A DNA stretch of 5,297 bases. It comes from an uncultured Bacillota bacterium. Its GTDB lineage: Bacteria; Bacillota; JAAYKD01. The notes under the pieces are model-generated. The model was not told the origin of the DNA. It searched no databases and saw only the letters and a program-made list of their open reading frames with translations. The stretch spans positions 1 through 5,297 of the forward strand of contig CALCNS010000194.1 of the NCBI GenBank assembly GCA_937897315.1. The letters run 5' to 3'. A program made the translations under genes and the position numbers. The stretch's first letter is position 1; each line of letters begins with the position of its first letter. Of this stretch, positions 1 through 5,297 are shown piece after piece.

Positions 1-1
1 C

Positions 2-61
2 TCGTGCCGTGTAATCCTTATTTTATTTCAGTGTCCTCTTGACGGGTAGCAGTTCGCAGGG
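2..61 (+). pseudogene. Probable N-terminal remnant of the GGDEF membrane protein, cut by TAG and by the window edge
   Basis: The reading frame of the downstream GGDEF protein is open from base 2 up to an in-frame TAG at 47-49, then continues through 50-61 into the GTG at 62. The translation before the stop is hydrophobic (RVILILFQCPLDG), as expected for another membrane segment of the same protein. What is seen is a single stop inside an otherwise continuous frame. I infer that the original gene began left of the window and has acquired a nonsense mutation. The alternative is that the real gene starts at GTG 62 and this stretch is non-coding; no good Shine-Dalgarno precedes 62, which favours the first reading. 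Confidence 0.4.
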
Positions 62-679
62 GTGTATATCAGCTTTTCAGTTTTGTTTCTTTTGGGAATA
101 TATCTTAGTGTTATACATTCACCCAATATGCGTGCGACCATTTTACTTGGTGGCTTCATTCTCATGCCACTAAGTTTTATTGACCGTCTTCCTAGGACAA
201 TACTATTTCTAGCTTTTTGGTTAGTGGTTCATACTGTGCTGGCTTTTTATTTGAAACCTTTATTAGCACTAGATGATACAATCAATTGCCTCATTGCAGC
301 GGTTCTCGGATGCTATCTCGGGAACACCTTGATGAGGGTGCGGTTGGAAAGTTTTGAAGCGAGAAGGATGCTTGTTATAGAGAAAGAAACGGACGAATTA
401 ACAGGTTTACCAAATCGCCGCAAACTATATGAGACCCTGCTTGCTTTGCAGAATTTTGATGGTGAAAAACCTACTGGAATCATGATGCTCGATATTGATC
501 ATTTTAAAGACTTCAACGATAAGTACGGACATATATCTGGTGATAGATGCTTGAGACTCTTTGCCGAAGTGTTAAATAACTTCACGAAGGTTTTTCGATT
601 ACATTTTTATCGTTATGGTGGTGAAGAGTTCATGGCAATAGCATACGGTTACGAGAAAGAAGTTAAACAATGCACATAA
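62..679 (+). CDS. Membrane-anchored GGDEF-domain protein (diguanylate cyclase type), C-terminally truncated by a frameshift
   Basis: GGDEF enzymes make cyclic di-GMP from two GTP. The 205-residue frame has about four hydrophobic segments (near residues 1-18, 25-40, 46-64 and 73-91), a short linker, and a GGDEF domain from about residue 105. Visible landmarks are DELTGLPNRR (111-120), the metal-binding LDIDHFKDFN (143-152, Asp144 first) and the signature RYGGEEF (184-190). The inhibitory RxxD site upstream of the signature is absent: the Asp position is Leu180. The frame ends 15 codons after GGEEF, whereas a complete domain runs about 80 residues further, so the cyclase fold is incomplete. The lost tail is recognisable in another frame at 684-884. 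The GTG at 62 lacks a convincing ribosome binding site, and an in-frame stop lies just upstream. I regard it as a pseudogene; as written it is unlikely to be an active cyclase. A sequencing indel is the main alternative to true decay. Confidence 0.75.
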   Translation: MYISFSVLFLLGIYLSVIHSPNMRATILLGGFILMPLSFIDRLPRTILFLAFWLVVHTVLAFYLKPLLALDDTINCLIAAVLGCYLGNTLMRVRLESFEARRMLVIEKETDELTGLPNRRKLYETLLALQNFDGEKPTGIMMLDIDHFKDFNDKYGHISGDRCLRLFAEVLNNFTKVFRLHFYRYGGEEFMAIAYGYEKEVKQCT

Positions 680-683
680 AGCC

Positions 684-884
684 TTGCTTTCTACTCTACA
701 CAAATGTGAGAAAATTGAGGGCGCAAAATTAGGTATATCGCAGCAGACTCTGCTCACGAGGAGAATTTTTGCCCTTAAAGTGGCATTAACTCTAATTGAG
801 AGAGAAGCAACCAAGCTCGAAGAGGAAAGCAGATGTGAGGGAGCTCTTAATTGCTTCTATACAACTAGAAAGAATGGTGTATGA
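684..884 (+). pseudogene. Frame-shifted, degraded C-terminal part of the GGDEF domain
   Basis: This frame is open from 642, just after a TAG at 639-641, and ends with TGA at 882-884. Only a TTG at 684 could start it, with no ribosome binding site. Its content resembles the end of a GGDEF domain: HKALLSTLHKCEKIEGAKLG fits the helix after GGEEF (like AERLRKAVE..KI), VALTLIEREATKLEE fits the GVA strand and following helix, and GALNCFYTTRKNG fits the usual ALYxAKKNGRN ending. The distance from GGEEF to the final NG is about 83 codons plus one base, the length expected for the missing tail plus a one-base insertion or two-base deletion. The SIGVA strand is damaged, so more than one lesion is likely. 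The last four bases (ATGA) overlap the start of the next gene. An independent small protein is possible but less likely. Confidence 0.55.
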
Positions 885-1453
885 TGATTGAATCTGGGGT
901 ACCTCTAAATAAGCATAATACATGCCCAATTTGTGGAAACGGAGGAGTAGCTGTCAAAAAAATAATAGTAGATTACTTGGTGGTTGATGAATTCAAAAAA
1001 AGTGTGAGCGAAGAAGGATATCGCATCTGTATGAACGAGGGTTGTGATATTGTTTATTACAATAACAACAAGGGTATTCGTTTCACGCAAGATCAAGTTT
1101 GTGTTCCCATTTGGTTTAAGAAAGATGCTGCTCCAATGTATGCTTGTTATTGTAGCAAAGTTACCGAGAAGCAAGTTATGGATGCTGTAGATATACAAGG
1201 AGCTAAAACTGTAGAAGAGGTGATGAGATTCACTTCAATCGAAAGAAAAGAGGCAACGATGTTACCAGAACTTAAAATGATTAAAATTGGAGCGCCAGCT
1301 CTAAGAGCACTTGAGGAAGTTGGAATCCATACTCTTTTACAACTATGTGAGTATTCGGAGAAAGAAATACTTGATCTTCATGGTGTTGGTCCAAAAGCAG
1401 TTAGGGTTCTAAAAGAGTTATTAGACAAGGAAGGGTTGTCCTTCAAAATGTAA
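881..1453 (+). CDS. CopZ-type Zn/[2Fe-2S] domain fused to a helix-hairpin-helix domain
   Basis: Residues 13-118 match the N-terminal domain of Archaeoglobus-type CopZ copper chaperones, which bind one zinc and one [2Fe-2S] cluster. CPIC (15-18) and C50/C55 in YRICMNEGCDIVYYN are the zinc-type cysteines; VCVPIWFKKDAAPMYACYC (73-91) leads into the CxC pair C89/C91, followed by VTEKQVMDAV and GAKTVEEVM. Normal relatives then have CxxxNPxGxCC, supplying the other two cluster ligands. Here that is replaced at about residue 119-127 by a separate module: IGAPALRALEEVGIHTLLQL and ILDLHGVGPKAVRVLKELL (163-181), a helix-hairpin-helix fold like the small RNA-polymerase-alpha-CTD-like proteins of Bacillota. 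A normal [2Fe-2S] site therefore seems impossible without a partner or dimerisation. ATG 881 (or 884) is the first start after a stop at 866-868; its ribosome binding site is weak (GAAAG), so reading may depend on the upstream overlapping frame. No heavy-metal-associated domain follows. Family assignment of both halves is firm; function of the fusion is unknown. Confidence 0.8.
   Translation: MMIESGVPLNKHNTCPICGNGGVAVKKIIVDYLVVDEFKKSVSEEGYRICMNEGCDIVYYNNNKGIRFTQDQVCVPIWFKKDAAPMYACYCSKVTEKQVMDAVDIQGAKTVEEVMRFTSIERKEATMLPELKMIKIGAPALRALEEVGIHTLLQLCEYSEKEILDLHGVGPKAVRVLKELLDKEGLSFKM
1246..1261 (+). promoter_or_regulatory. Possible internal ribosome binding site and ATG for a stand-alone helix-hairpin-helix protein
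   Basis: AAAAGAGG (1246-1253) lies five bases before an in-frame ATG at 1259-1261 (Met127 of the fusion). This is precisely where the helix-hairpin-helix module begins. Initiation here would give a 64-residue protein, the usual size of free-standing members of that family. It may be a living internal start or the scar of the start of the gene captured by the fusion. The motif is short and occurs inside coding sequence, so chance is possible. Confidence 0.35.
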
Positions 1454-1481
1454 AATTGGCACAGTTCGATACGGCATTGTT

Positions 1482-1489
1482 AGGGAGGG
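1482..1489 (+). promoter_or_regulatory. Strong Shine-Dalgarno for the YciI-family gene
   Basis: AGGGAGGG lies seven bases before ATG 1497, close to ideal for Bacillota. It fixes the start at 1497 rather than at the internal ATGs (1506, 1509), and shows the gene can be translated independently of the fusion gene ahead of it. Confidence 0.75.
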
Positions 1490-1496
1490 TTCGTGC

Positions 1497-1850
1497 ATGT
1501 TATTTATGATGATTGTCAAAGCTTCTAGAAATTCAGAAGGATTGAATCTACCAAATCCATACTTGGAAACCCTAATGGACCAGTATAATCAGGATTTGAT
1601 TCATGCTGGAGTTCGAGTAATGGCGAAAGGTCTACATCCCAGTTCAGAAGGGATTCGTTTTTCGCATGTGATTTCAGGGGAAGAACCTATTGTGACAAAT
1701 GGACCATTCGAACCAGTAAAGGATATCATAGCGGGTTTCTTCTTAATTGATGTGAAATCAAAAGAAGAAGCCTATGAATGGGCTCGCAAAGTTCCCGATC
1801 CAATGGGTAATGGAGAAGGGGAAATCGAGTTAAGACAAGTATGGGAATGA
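1497..1850 (+). CDS. YciI-family (DGPF-domain) small protein
   Basis: The 117-residue product is a complete member of the YciI/DGPF family, small ferredoxin-like-fold proteins of mostly unknown biochemical role, sometimes fused to sigma factors or proposed to be enzymes. Family marks in order are the N-terminal strand MLFMMIVKASRNSEG, the helix LETLMDQYNQDLIHAG (23-38), GLHPSSEGIRF (45-55), the loop TNGPFEPVKDIIAGFFLIDV (67-86), KSKEEAYEWARKVP (87-100) and the end GEIELRQVWE. The usual Asp of the DGPF loop is Asn68 here (NGPF), a conservative change. Length is normal and the frame intact. It lies 43 bases after the CopZ/helix-hairpin-helix gene on the same strand, so cotranscription is likely, and a hairpin at 1970-2017 is the likely end of the unit. 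The family call is secure; substrate and role cannot be told from sequence. Confidence 0.88.
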   Translation: MLFMMIVKASRNSEGLNLPNPYLETLMDQYNQDLIHAGVRVMAKGLHPSSEGIRFSHVISGEEPIVTNGPFEPVKDIIAGFFLIDVKSKEEAYEWARKVPDPMGNGEGEIELRQVWE

Positions 1851-2106
1851 GGGAGTTGTCATTCCTTTACTACCAGTCTAAACACCTAGTCTAGATGTGA
1901 GAATGTTCCACTATGAATATTACCCTCGACCTAATAATAAACCGAGACATGGCGCATACATTGAATATTAACACTCAAGGCACTTAGCAGTTAAAAATGC
2001 AGAGTGCCTTGAGTGTTTCGTATTGCCGGTTCACTTATAATAGCCTCTTTTTGTCATTCTAGGCTTTACATCAGAGCAATGATGCAGTTCAACCTTAAAC
2101 ATCACT
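1851..2106. other. Convergent intergenic region
   Basis: This 256-base stretch lies between the stops of two converging genes. Apart from the strong inverted repeat at 1970-2017 I see only minor structure: the nonamer TGAATATTA occurs at 1914-1922 and 1962-1970, and there are weak five-base stems at 2042-2065 (AGCCT/AGGCT). No start codon with a ribosome binding site and no RNA gene was found. Confidence 0.6.
1970..2017. terminator. Hairpin between convergent genes, probable bidirectional terminator
   Basis: The arms AACACTCAAGGCACT (1970-1984) and AGTGCCTTGAGTGTT (2003-2017) are a perfect 15-bp inverted repeat. The 18-base loop can itself form a small GCA/TGC stem (1987-1989 with 1998-2000). 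It sits 119 bases after the YciI stop and about 90 bases beyond the stop of the minus-strand gene, where a shared terminator would be expected. The T-tract is poor on both strands (only TTT at 2016-2018 on plus), so it is not a textbook intrinsic terminator. Confidence 0.55.
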
Positions 2107-5100
2107 CTATGGTGTATAATCTATTTTCGTATCAATAGTAATGGTGCTTGTCGCACCATCCCAACCGACACCCACATTGAACTTCTGCATTACATCTCTG
2201 AGTTTGAAATAATTATTGCCATTAATGTTGTAGGCCGTTAGCTGTACCTCTGTACCATCTATATAAATCTTAGAAGTGGAAAGCGTGGGTGTTTTTGCTT
2301 TTCCATCGCCGGCTGCAAGCTCTCCGCCAGAGACCGTGTAGCTTTTGCCACGAATCAGATTAATCGCATTTCTTGCACCATCCCAAGTCACTTCAAATTG
2401 CTTTTCACTGCCGGAAAGCACCTTTGCCAAATCACGTAGCTTAAAGTAGTTGTTGCTTTGGATGTTGTAGGCATCAAAACTAATCTTTGTGCCATTGACC
2501 AACACCTTTGAAGCGGTGGGTGTTGCGGTGAGAGGAGGAGTTGGGCTTGCATTGGGGAGCAGGATGTTTTCTTTTACATCAGGCGTGTAGCCCATTTTAA
2601 TTAGCGTTCCATCCGATCTCAGTACAATTGAAGTACCTTCTTCGGTTGCTACGGAGGCCACATCGTGCATAAGCAACGTCGGCAAAATACCATAGTTCAT
2701 TGGAAGCATTTGGCTTAACTCGCCTTCAGCATTATTTCCCCAACCCCAAAGGCTGCTGTCTTTCTTAATGGCGAGTGTTTGCAATCCGGGAGCGACAAAT
2801 ACAACATTGTCCATAATTTTAATCGGTTCTGATCGAAAATCGATCTGATTACCCCAAGAATTATCTCCTTTGACCGTAGTTTTAACCCCAACCTGTCCAT
2901 GCGAGTTATCTCCCCAGCCCCAAAGAGTGCCATCTTTTTTGATTGCCATTATGGTACCTTTTACTATGGAAGCAGAAGCCACATTGTCCATGAGTTTCAT
3001 AGGCGTCCAGATGTAGCCGCAGCCGGTACTATCGTACTCCTCTAGGCCGAAGAACACTCTTCGGCCCATGCCCCAAAGAGTGCCGTCCTTCTTAATGATT
3101 AACGTACATGTCCCCTCATCATCCGCATAAGCAGAAGCAACTCCATCCATGATTTTAAAGGGTTCAACATCTCTTACTTCCACCTCATTGCCAAGGACGC
3201 CTTCCAAACTGGAACCCCAGCCCCAAAGACTACCGTCTTTTAAAACAGCCAATGCATAACCGCCACCTACTGAAACCGAGGTGACATTGTTGTCCATTAT
3301 TTTAATAACGGTCCCATCAAAATAGAATGGATCTGCTTTTCCTGCTAACAGTGAAGTGTTATTCATACCCCAGCCCCAAAGGCTACCATCTTTTTTAATT
3401 GCCAATGTGCCATATTTGCCATTGGAAGAGATGGCAACGACATCGCTCATGGACTTGCTCGATAAAGGCTTTCCATAAAGATTCTTTGTACACCAAAGGT
3501 CACCATCTTTTGTCACATAAGCCGCATCCGTAAAGGTAGTGGATTCATTTTTCTCATAGATCGATAAGTTTACGGGTGGCGTTGTTTTAACCGGTGGTGT
3601 ATACGGGCTTAATTTTACATACTGTGGAGCAAACTCAACCATAACATATTGTCGTAACTGATCGAGCCCGATCAATGATTTTGTTGTTGTGATATAATTA
3701 AAGGAGCAATTCATCGACCTTAAAGAGGTTAACCCACTAAGGTCAAGGGTAGCCAGTCGGTTATAACTGCAGTTTAAAACGGTGAGTGCGGTACAGCCGC
3801 TAACATTGATTGCGGTTACTGCGTTATTCGTAACGTCCAATACCTTGAGCAATGTCAATCCACTCGCATTAATGGATGTCAGCTGACTTTCCTTAAGACT
3901 AAACTTAACCAAGTGCTTCAGTCCGCTAACATCAAGAGCTCCCTTCACACCGAGTCCATATAAATCCATTTCAATGACTGTTTTGGGTTCGCTTTCACTC
4001 CAAACTACACCAACGTTAATGATGTTACCAAAACTTCTTACCATTTCATCAATAACTGCTTTGTCAGTTGGGTCGTATAATGTTGTATCCGTGGTTACCA
4101 CTTCAGGCACAACTGTTACTGTGCAAGTTGCTGTTTTGTTGCCATCGAGCGTTGTTACGGTGATGGTTGCCGTGCCCAAAGAAACGGGTTCTATGTTGCC
4201 ATATTCGTCAACGGTAGCAATACTCTTGTCCGAGGATCTCCAAGTGACTGCTTTATTGGTAGCAGTGCTTGGACTAAATATGGGAGTTGTGCGTTTATAG
4301 ATTTCATTGATGCCAATGTTTAACGAAGTTTTTTCAAGGCTTACAGAAGACACAGCCACTCTGTTTGGATCAGCAACAACAGTGTATTTAAGGTTATTTT
4401 CTTTTGCAAATAATAAGGCATAGCTATTATCCGCCACATGAAGAGTGGTATTCTCACTAGCGAAAGGAGAGGTATAGTAATCAATCAGGGTTACCGAACT
4501 TGGAATGCTTAAGGTTTTGAGTGAGGTGCAGTTACGGAAAGCAGAGTCCCCAATTTCTATGACGGAGTTTGGAATATTCAAACTACTAAGAGCTCTGCAT
4601 TCGGCAAAGGCCCATTCCCCAATGTGAGTTACACCATTGGGTATAGTTATACTTTGAAGCGATGGACAATATTCAAAGGTGTTACTACCGATTTTTTTTA
4701 AGCTACTGGGTAAGGAAACACTGGTAAGTTTTTCGCAACCGGAAAACATTCCATTTCCTATAAAAGTAACACCATTTGATATGACAACGCTTTCTAGGTT
4801 CGGAAGTCCTGCAAAAGCCCGTTCATCAAAATCTTTTATGCTACCTGGTATTGTTATGCTTTTGATTTCGTCAGAATTTACAACAACCTCAGTACCGATG
4901 TAAGTAATCGGATAACCATCCACTTTGCTCGGAATCACAAAGGTTGGTCCATTTCCCTTATATGAAGCTAGGAGGGCATTACCGTTTTCGTCCAGCCGAT
5001 AACCGTACGTGTTTGTTTTATCGTAATATACTGAGCTTAGTTCCTGATACGCATACACCTTGTTGGAATATGTAAGGAGTATAGCTAATAGGATGGATAT

Positions 5101-5136
5101 GGATAGAATGAAAGACAACATTCTCTTAGTTTTCAT
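2107..5136 (-). CDS. Exported multi-repeat protein: BspA-type LRR, Ig-like, LRR, RCC1 propeller and C-terminal stalk modules
   Basis: The 1009-residue product should be secreted. MKTKRM, a hydrophobic core (residues 7-22) and VYA (27-29) form a signal peptide, probably cut after Ala29. Domains in order are six BspA-type leucine-rich repeats (93-230), a Big_2-like Ig fold (about 260-345, with AVTWRSSDKSIATVD and GTATITVTT), four shorter leucine-rich repeats (400-483), a Pro-rich linker (505-523), seven RCC1-type motifs (539-849), a Pro/Thr linker (862-875) and two stalk (copper amine oxidase N-like) modules (876-1004). Such parts usually serve binding to other cells, proteins or glycans outside the cell; no catalytic domain is seen. 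There is no LPXTG, SLH or C-terminal membrane anchor, so attachment is unclear. The ATG at 5134-5136 is chosen because AAAGGG lies seven bases upstream and the signal peptide begins there; a TTG 25 codons earlier has no such support and would bury the signal peptide. The gene is monocistronic in this window. The domain calls are confident; the biological target is unknown. Confidence 0.88.
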   Translation of the reverse strand: MKTKRMLSFILSISILLAILLTYSNKVYAYQELSSVYYDKTNTYGYRLDENGNALLASYKGNGPTFVIPSKVDGYPITYIGTEVVVNSDEIKSITIPGSIKDFDERAFAGLPNLESVVISNGVTFIGNGMFSGCEKLTSVSLPSSLKKIGSNTFEYCPSLQSITIPNGVTHIGEWAFAECRALSSLNIPNSVIEIGDSAFRNCTSLKTLSIPSSVTLIDYYTSPFASENTTLHVADNSYALLFAKENNLKYTVVADPNRVAVSSVSLEKTSLNIGINEIYKRTTPIFSPSTATNKAVTWRSSDKSIATVDEYGNIEPVSLGTATITVTTLDGNKTATCTVTVVPEVVTTDTTLYDPTDKAVIDEMVRSFGNIINVGVVWSESEPKTVIEMDLYGLGVKGALDVSGLKHLVKFSLKESQLTSINASGLTLLKVLDVTNNAVTAINVSGCTALTVLNCSYNRLATLDLSGLTSLRSMNCSFNYITTTKSLIGLDQLRQYVMVEFAPQYVKLSPYTPPVKTTPPVNLSIYEKNESTTFTDAAYVTKDGDLWCTKNLYGKPLSSKSMSDVVAISSNGKYGTLAIKKDGSLWGWGMNNTSLLAGKADPFYFDGTVIKIMDNNVTSVSVGGGYALAVLKDGSLWGWGSSLEGVLGNEVEVRDVEPFKIMDGVASAYADDEGTCTLIIKKDGTLWGMGRRVFFGLEEYDSTGCGYIWTPMKLMDNVASASIVKGTIMAIKKDGTLWGWGDNSHGQVGVKTTVKGDNSWGNQIDFRSEPIKIMDNVVFVAPGLQTLAIKKDSSLWGWGNNAEGELSQMLPMNYGILPTLLMHDVASVATEEGTSIVLRSDGTLIKMGYTPDVKENILLPNASPTPPLTATPTASKVLVNGTKISFDAYNIQSNNYFKLRDLAKVLSGSEKQFEVTWDGARNAINLIRGKSYTVSGGELAAGDGKAKTPTLSTSKIYIDGTEVQLTAYNINGNNYFKLRDVMQKFNVGVGWDGATSTITIDTKIDYTP
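2125..2511 (-). repeat. Two C-terminal stalk modules (copper amine oxidase N-terminal-like)
   Basis: Residues 876-931 and 955-1004 are tandem copies offset by 79 residues. Each has SKxxxxGTxxxxxAYNI, NNYFKLRD, a helix and a WDGAxxxIxI ending. This module is common at the ends of exported clostridial and Paenibacillus proteins and is thought to act as a stalk or wall-associated piece, not as an oxidase. The second copy is slightly shorter. Confidence 0.8.
2590..3522 (-). repeat. Seven RCC1-type beta-propeller motifs (about 50-residue period)
   Basis: The motif LAIKKDGSLWGWG recurs at residues 539 (degenerate, AYVTKDGDLWCTK), 578, 629, 679, 730, 788 and 837 (degenerate, IVLRSDGTLIKMG). Spacings are 39, 51, 50, 51, 58 and 49 residues. 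Between them IMDNVxSVS-type segments complete each blade. On the plus strand the repeats show as recurrent CCCCAAAG-containing blocks near 2744, 2919, 3071, 3221 and 3374. Seven motifs is the number of blades in the RCC1 propeller. Confidence 0.85.
3688..3939 (-). repeat. Four 21-residue leucine-rich repeats (63-bp period)
   Basis: Residues 400-483 form four units of exactly 21 residues beginning at 400, 421, 442 and 463, with the pattern xLDVSGLTxLxxLNCSxNxLT (for example AINVSGCTALTVLNCSYNRLA). They differ in length and consensus from the first repeat block, so this is a second, distinct leucine-rich solenoid in the same protein, separated from the first by the Ig-like domain. Confidence 0.8.
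4447..4860 (-). repeat. Six 23-residue BspA-type leucine-rich repeats (69-bp period)
   Basis: Residues 93-230 of the exported protein divide into six units of exactly 23 residues beginning at 93, 116, 139, 162, 185 and 208. The pattern is SxxIPxxVxxIGxxAFxxCxxLx, for example SITIPNGVTHIG followed by EWAFAECRALS. The last unit (208-230) has lost the AFxxC part and appears to be a capping repeat. This is the LRR_5 type found in BspA-like surface proteins, which form a curved solenoid used in binding. Confidence 0.85.
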
Positions 5137-5143
5137 GTTTTTT

Positions 5144-5149
5144 CCCTTT
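5144..5149 (-). promoter_or_regulatory. Ribosome binding site of the exported repeat protein
   Basis: On the minus strand AAAGGG stands seven bases before the ATG at 5134-5136. It decides the start in favour of this ATG over the TTG at 5209-5211, which has no purine-rich site at a suitable distance. Confidence 0.65.
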
Positions 5150-5213
5150 CTTTTATACGATTGTGATTTGTATCGATCTTCCCAGAGCTTCTTAAAAACC
5201 CTGCCATTCAATC

Positions 5214-5219
5214 ATTATA
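5214..5219 (-). promoter_or_regulatory. Possible -10 box upstream of the exported repeat protein
   Basis: A perfect TATAAT lies on the minus strand 77 bases upstream of the chosen ATG. The hexamer 17 bases further upstream (TGCGTA) is a poor -35, so support is weak. A second candidate, an extended -10 (TGATACAAT) at 5279-5287, sits at the window edge where its -35 region cannot be seen. Either could drive the gene. Confidence 0.3.
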
Positions 5220-5297
5220 GGCAGCCTCAAATCTTATACGCACGAACTCCTTTCTCTTTTTTAAATACGGTTCACTACATTGTATCAGAAAGAGATG

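Noticed and set aside
1..9. CTCGTGCCG equals the reverse complement of part of a common EcoRI cDNA-cloning adaptor (CGGCACGAG).
   Set aside because: The following bases do not continue as AATTC and the orientation does not fit an insert end, so it is most likely coincidence.
905..1198. Minus-strand open frame of 97 codons.
   Set aside because: It is antisense to the clearly conserved CopZ-type domain and shows no family features of its own.
2715..2933. Minus-strand frame of 72 codons inside the large gene.
   Set aside because: It is an alternative frame over two RCC1 repeats; its similarity between ends only reflects the DNA repeats of the real frame.
3974..4300. Open plus-strand frame of 108 codons rich in Val, Thr and Leu.
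   Set aside because: It is antisense to the Ig-like and leucine-rich part of the exported protein, has no ribosome binding site, and its composition mirrors the opposite strand's repeats.
5137..5211. TTG start 25 codons upstream of the exported protein.
   Set aside because: It would place a basic, polar extension before the signal peptide and has no ribosome binding site, whereas the ATG at 5134-5136 has both.
5215..5250. Minus-strand AAAGGAG followed by a GTG-initiated 11-codon frame.
   Set aside because: The spacing is only three bases and the peptide is tiny; it could be a remnant of another gene's start, but nothing supports a function.
5137..5297. Possible c-di-GMP riboswitch in the leader of the surface protein, suggested by the GGDEF gene in the same window.
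   Set aside because: I could not find the conserved GEMM-type core or a terminator-like expression platform in the leader.

Overview
The window looks like a chromosomal segment of a low-GC Gram-positive bacterium, most likely a member of the Clostridia. This rests on AT-leaning coding sequence, purine-rich ribosome binding sites, and a secreted protein ending in a doublet of 'NNYFKLRD' stalk modules (copper amine oxidase N-terminal-like), a style I associate with Clostridia and relatives. No RNA gene, CRISPR array, insertion sequence or phage gene was seen.

Left part, plus strand (1-1850). A membrane-bound GGDEF protein (diguanylate cyclase type) appears to be decaying. An in-frame TAG at 47-49 separates its open frame from sequence running to the window edge. 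After the GGEEF active-site motif the frame breaks, and a recognisable, degraded GGDEF tail continues in another frame to 884. Its last bases overlap the start of an unusual 190-residue protein: a CopZ-type zinc/[2Fe-2S] copper-chaperone domain joined to a small helix-hairpin-helix domain. The join removes the second half of the [2Fe-2S] ligand set and carries a possible Shine-Dalgarno plus ATG exactly at the domain boundary. A YciI-family (DGPF-type) small protein follows 43 bases later with a strong ribosome binding site.

Middle (1851-2106). This is a convergent intergenic region with a perfect 15-bp inverted repeat, probably a terminator shared by the two converging transcription units.

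Right part, minus strand (2107-5136). One gene encodes a 1009-residue exported mosaic protein: signal peptide, six 23-residue BspA-type leucine-rich repeats, a Big_2-type Ig-like domain, four 21-residue leucine-rich repeats, seven RCC1-type propeller motifs, and two stalk modules at the C terminus. It has no visible LPXTG or SLH anchor. Its upstream region (5137-5297) holds a ribosome binding site, weak promoter-like hexamers and a 24-codon upstream reading frame overlapping the start codon.

The genes do not form an obvious pathway. The left cluster reads as a patch of gene decay and gene fusion; the right gene is a self-contained surface or secreted protein. The two observations most worth a second look are the CopZ/helix-hairpin-helix fusion and the multi-repeat exported protein.
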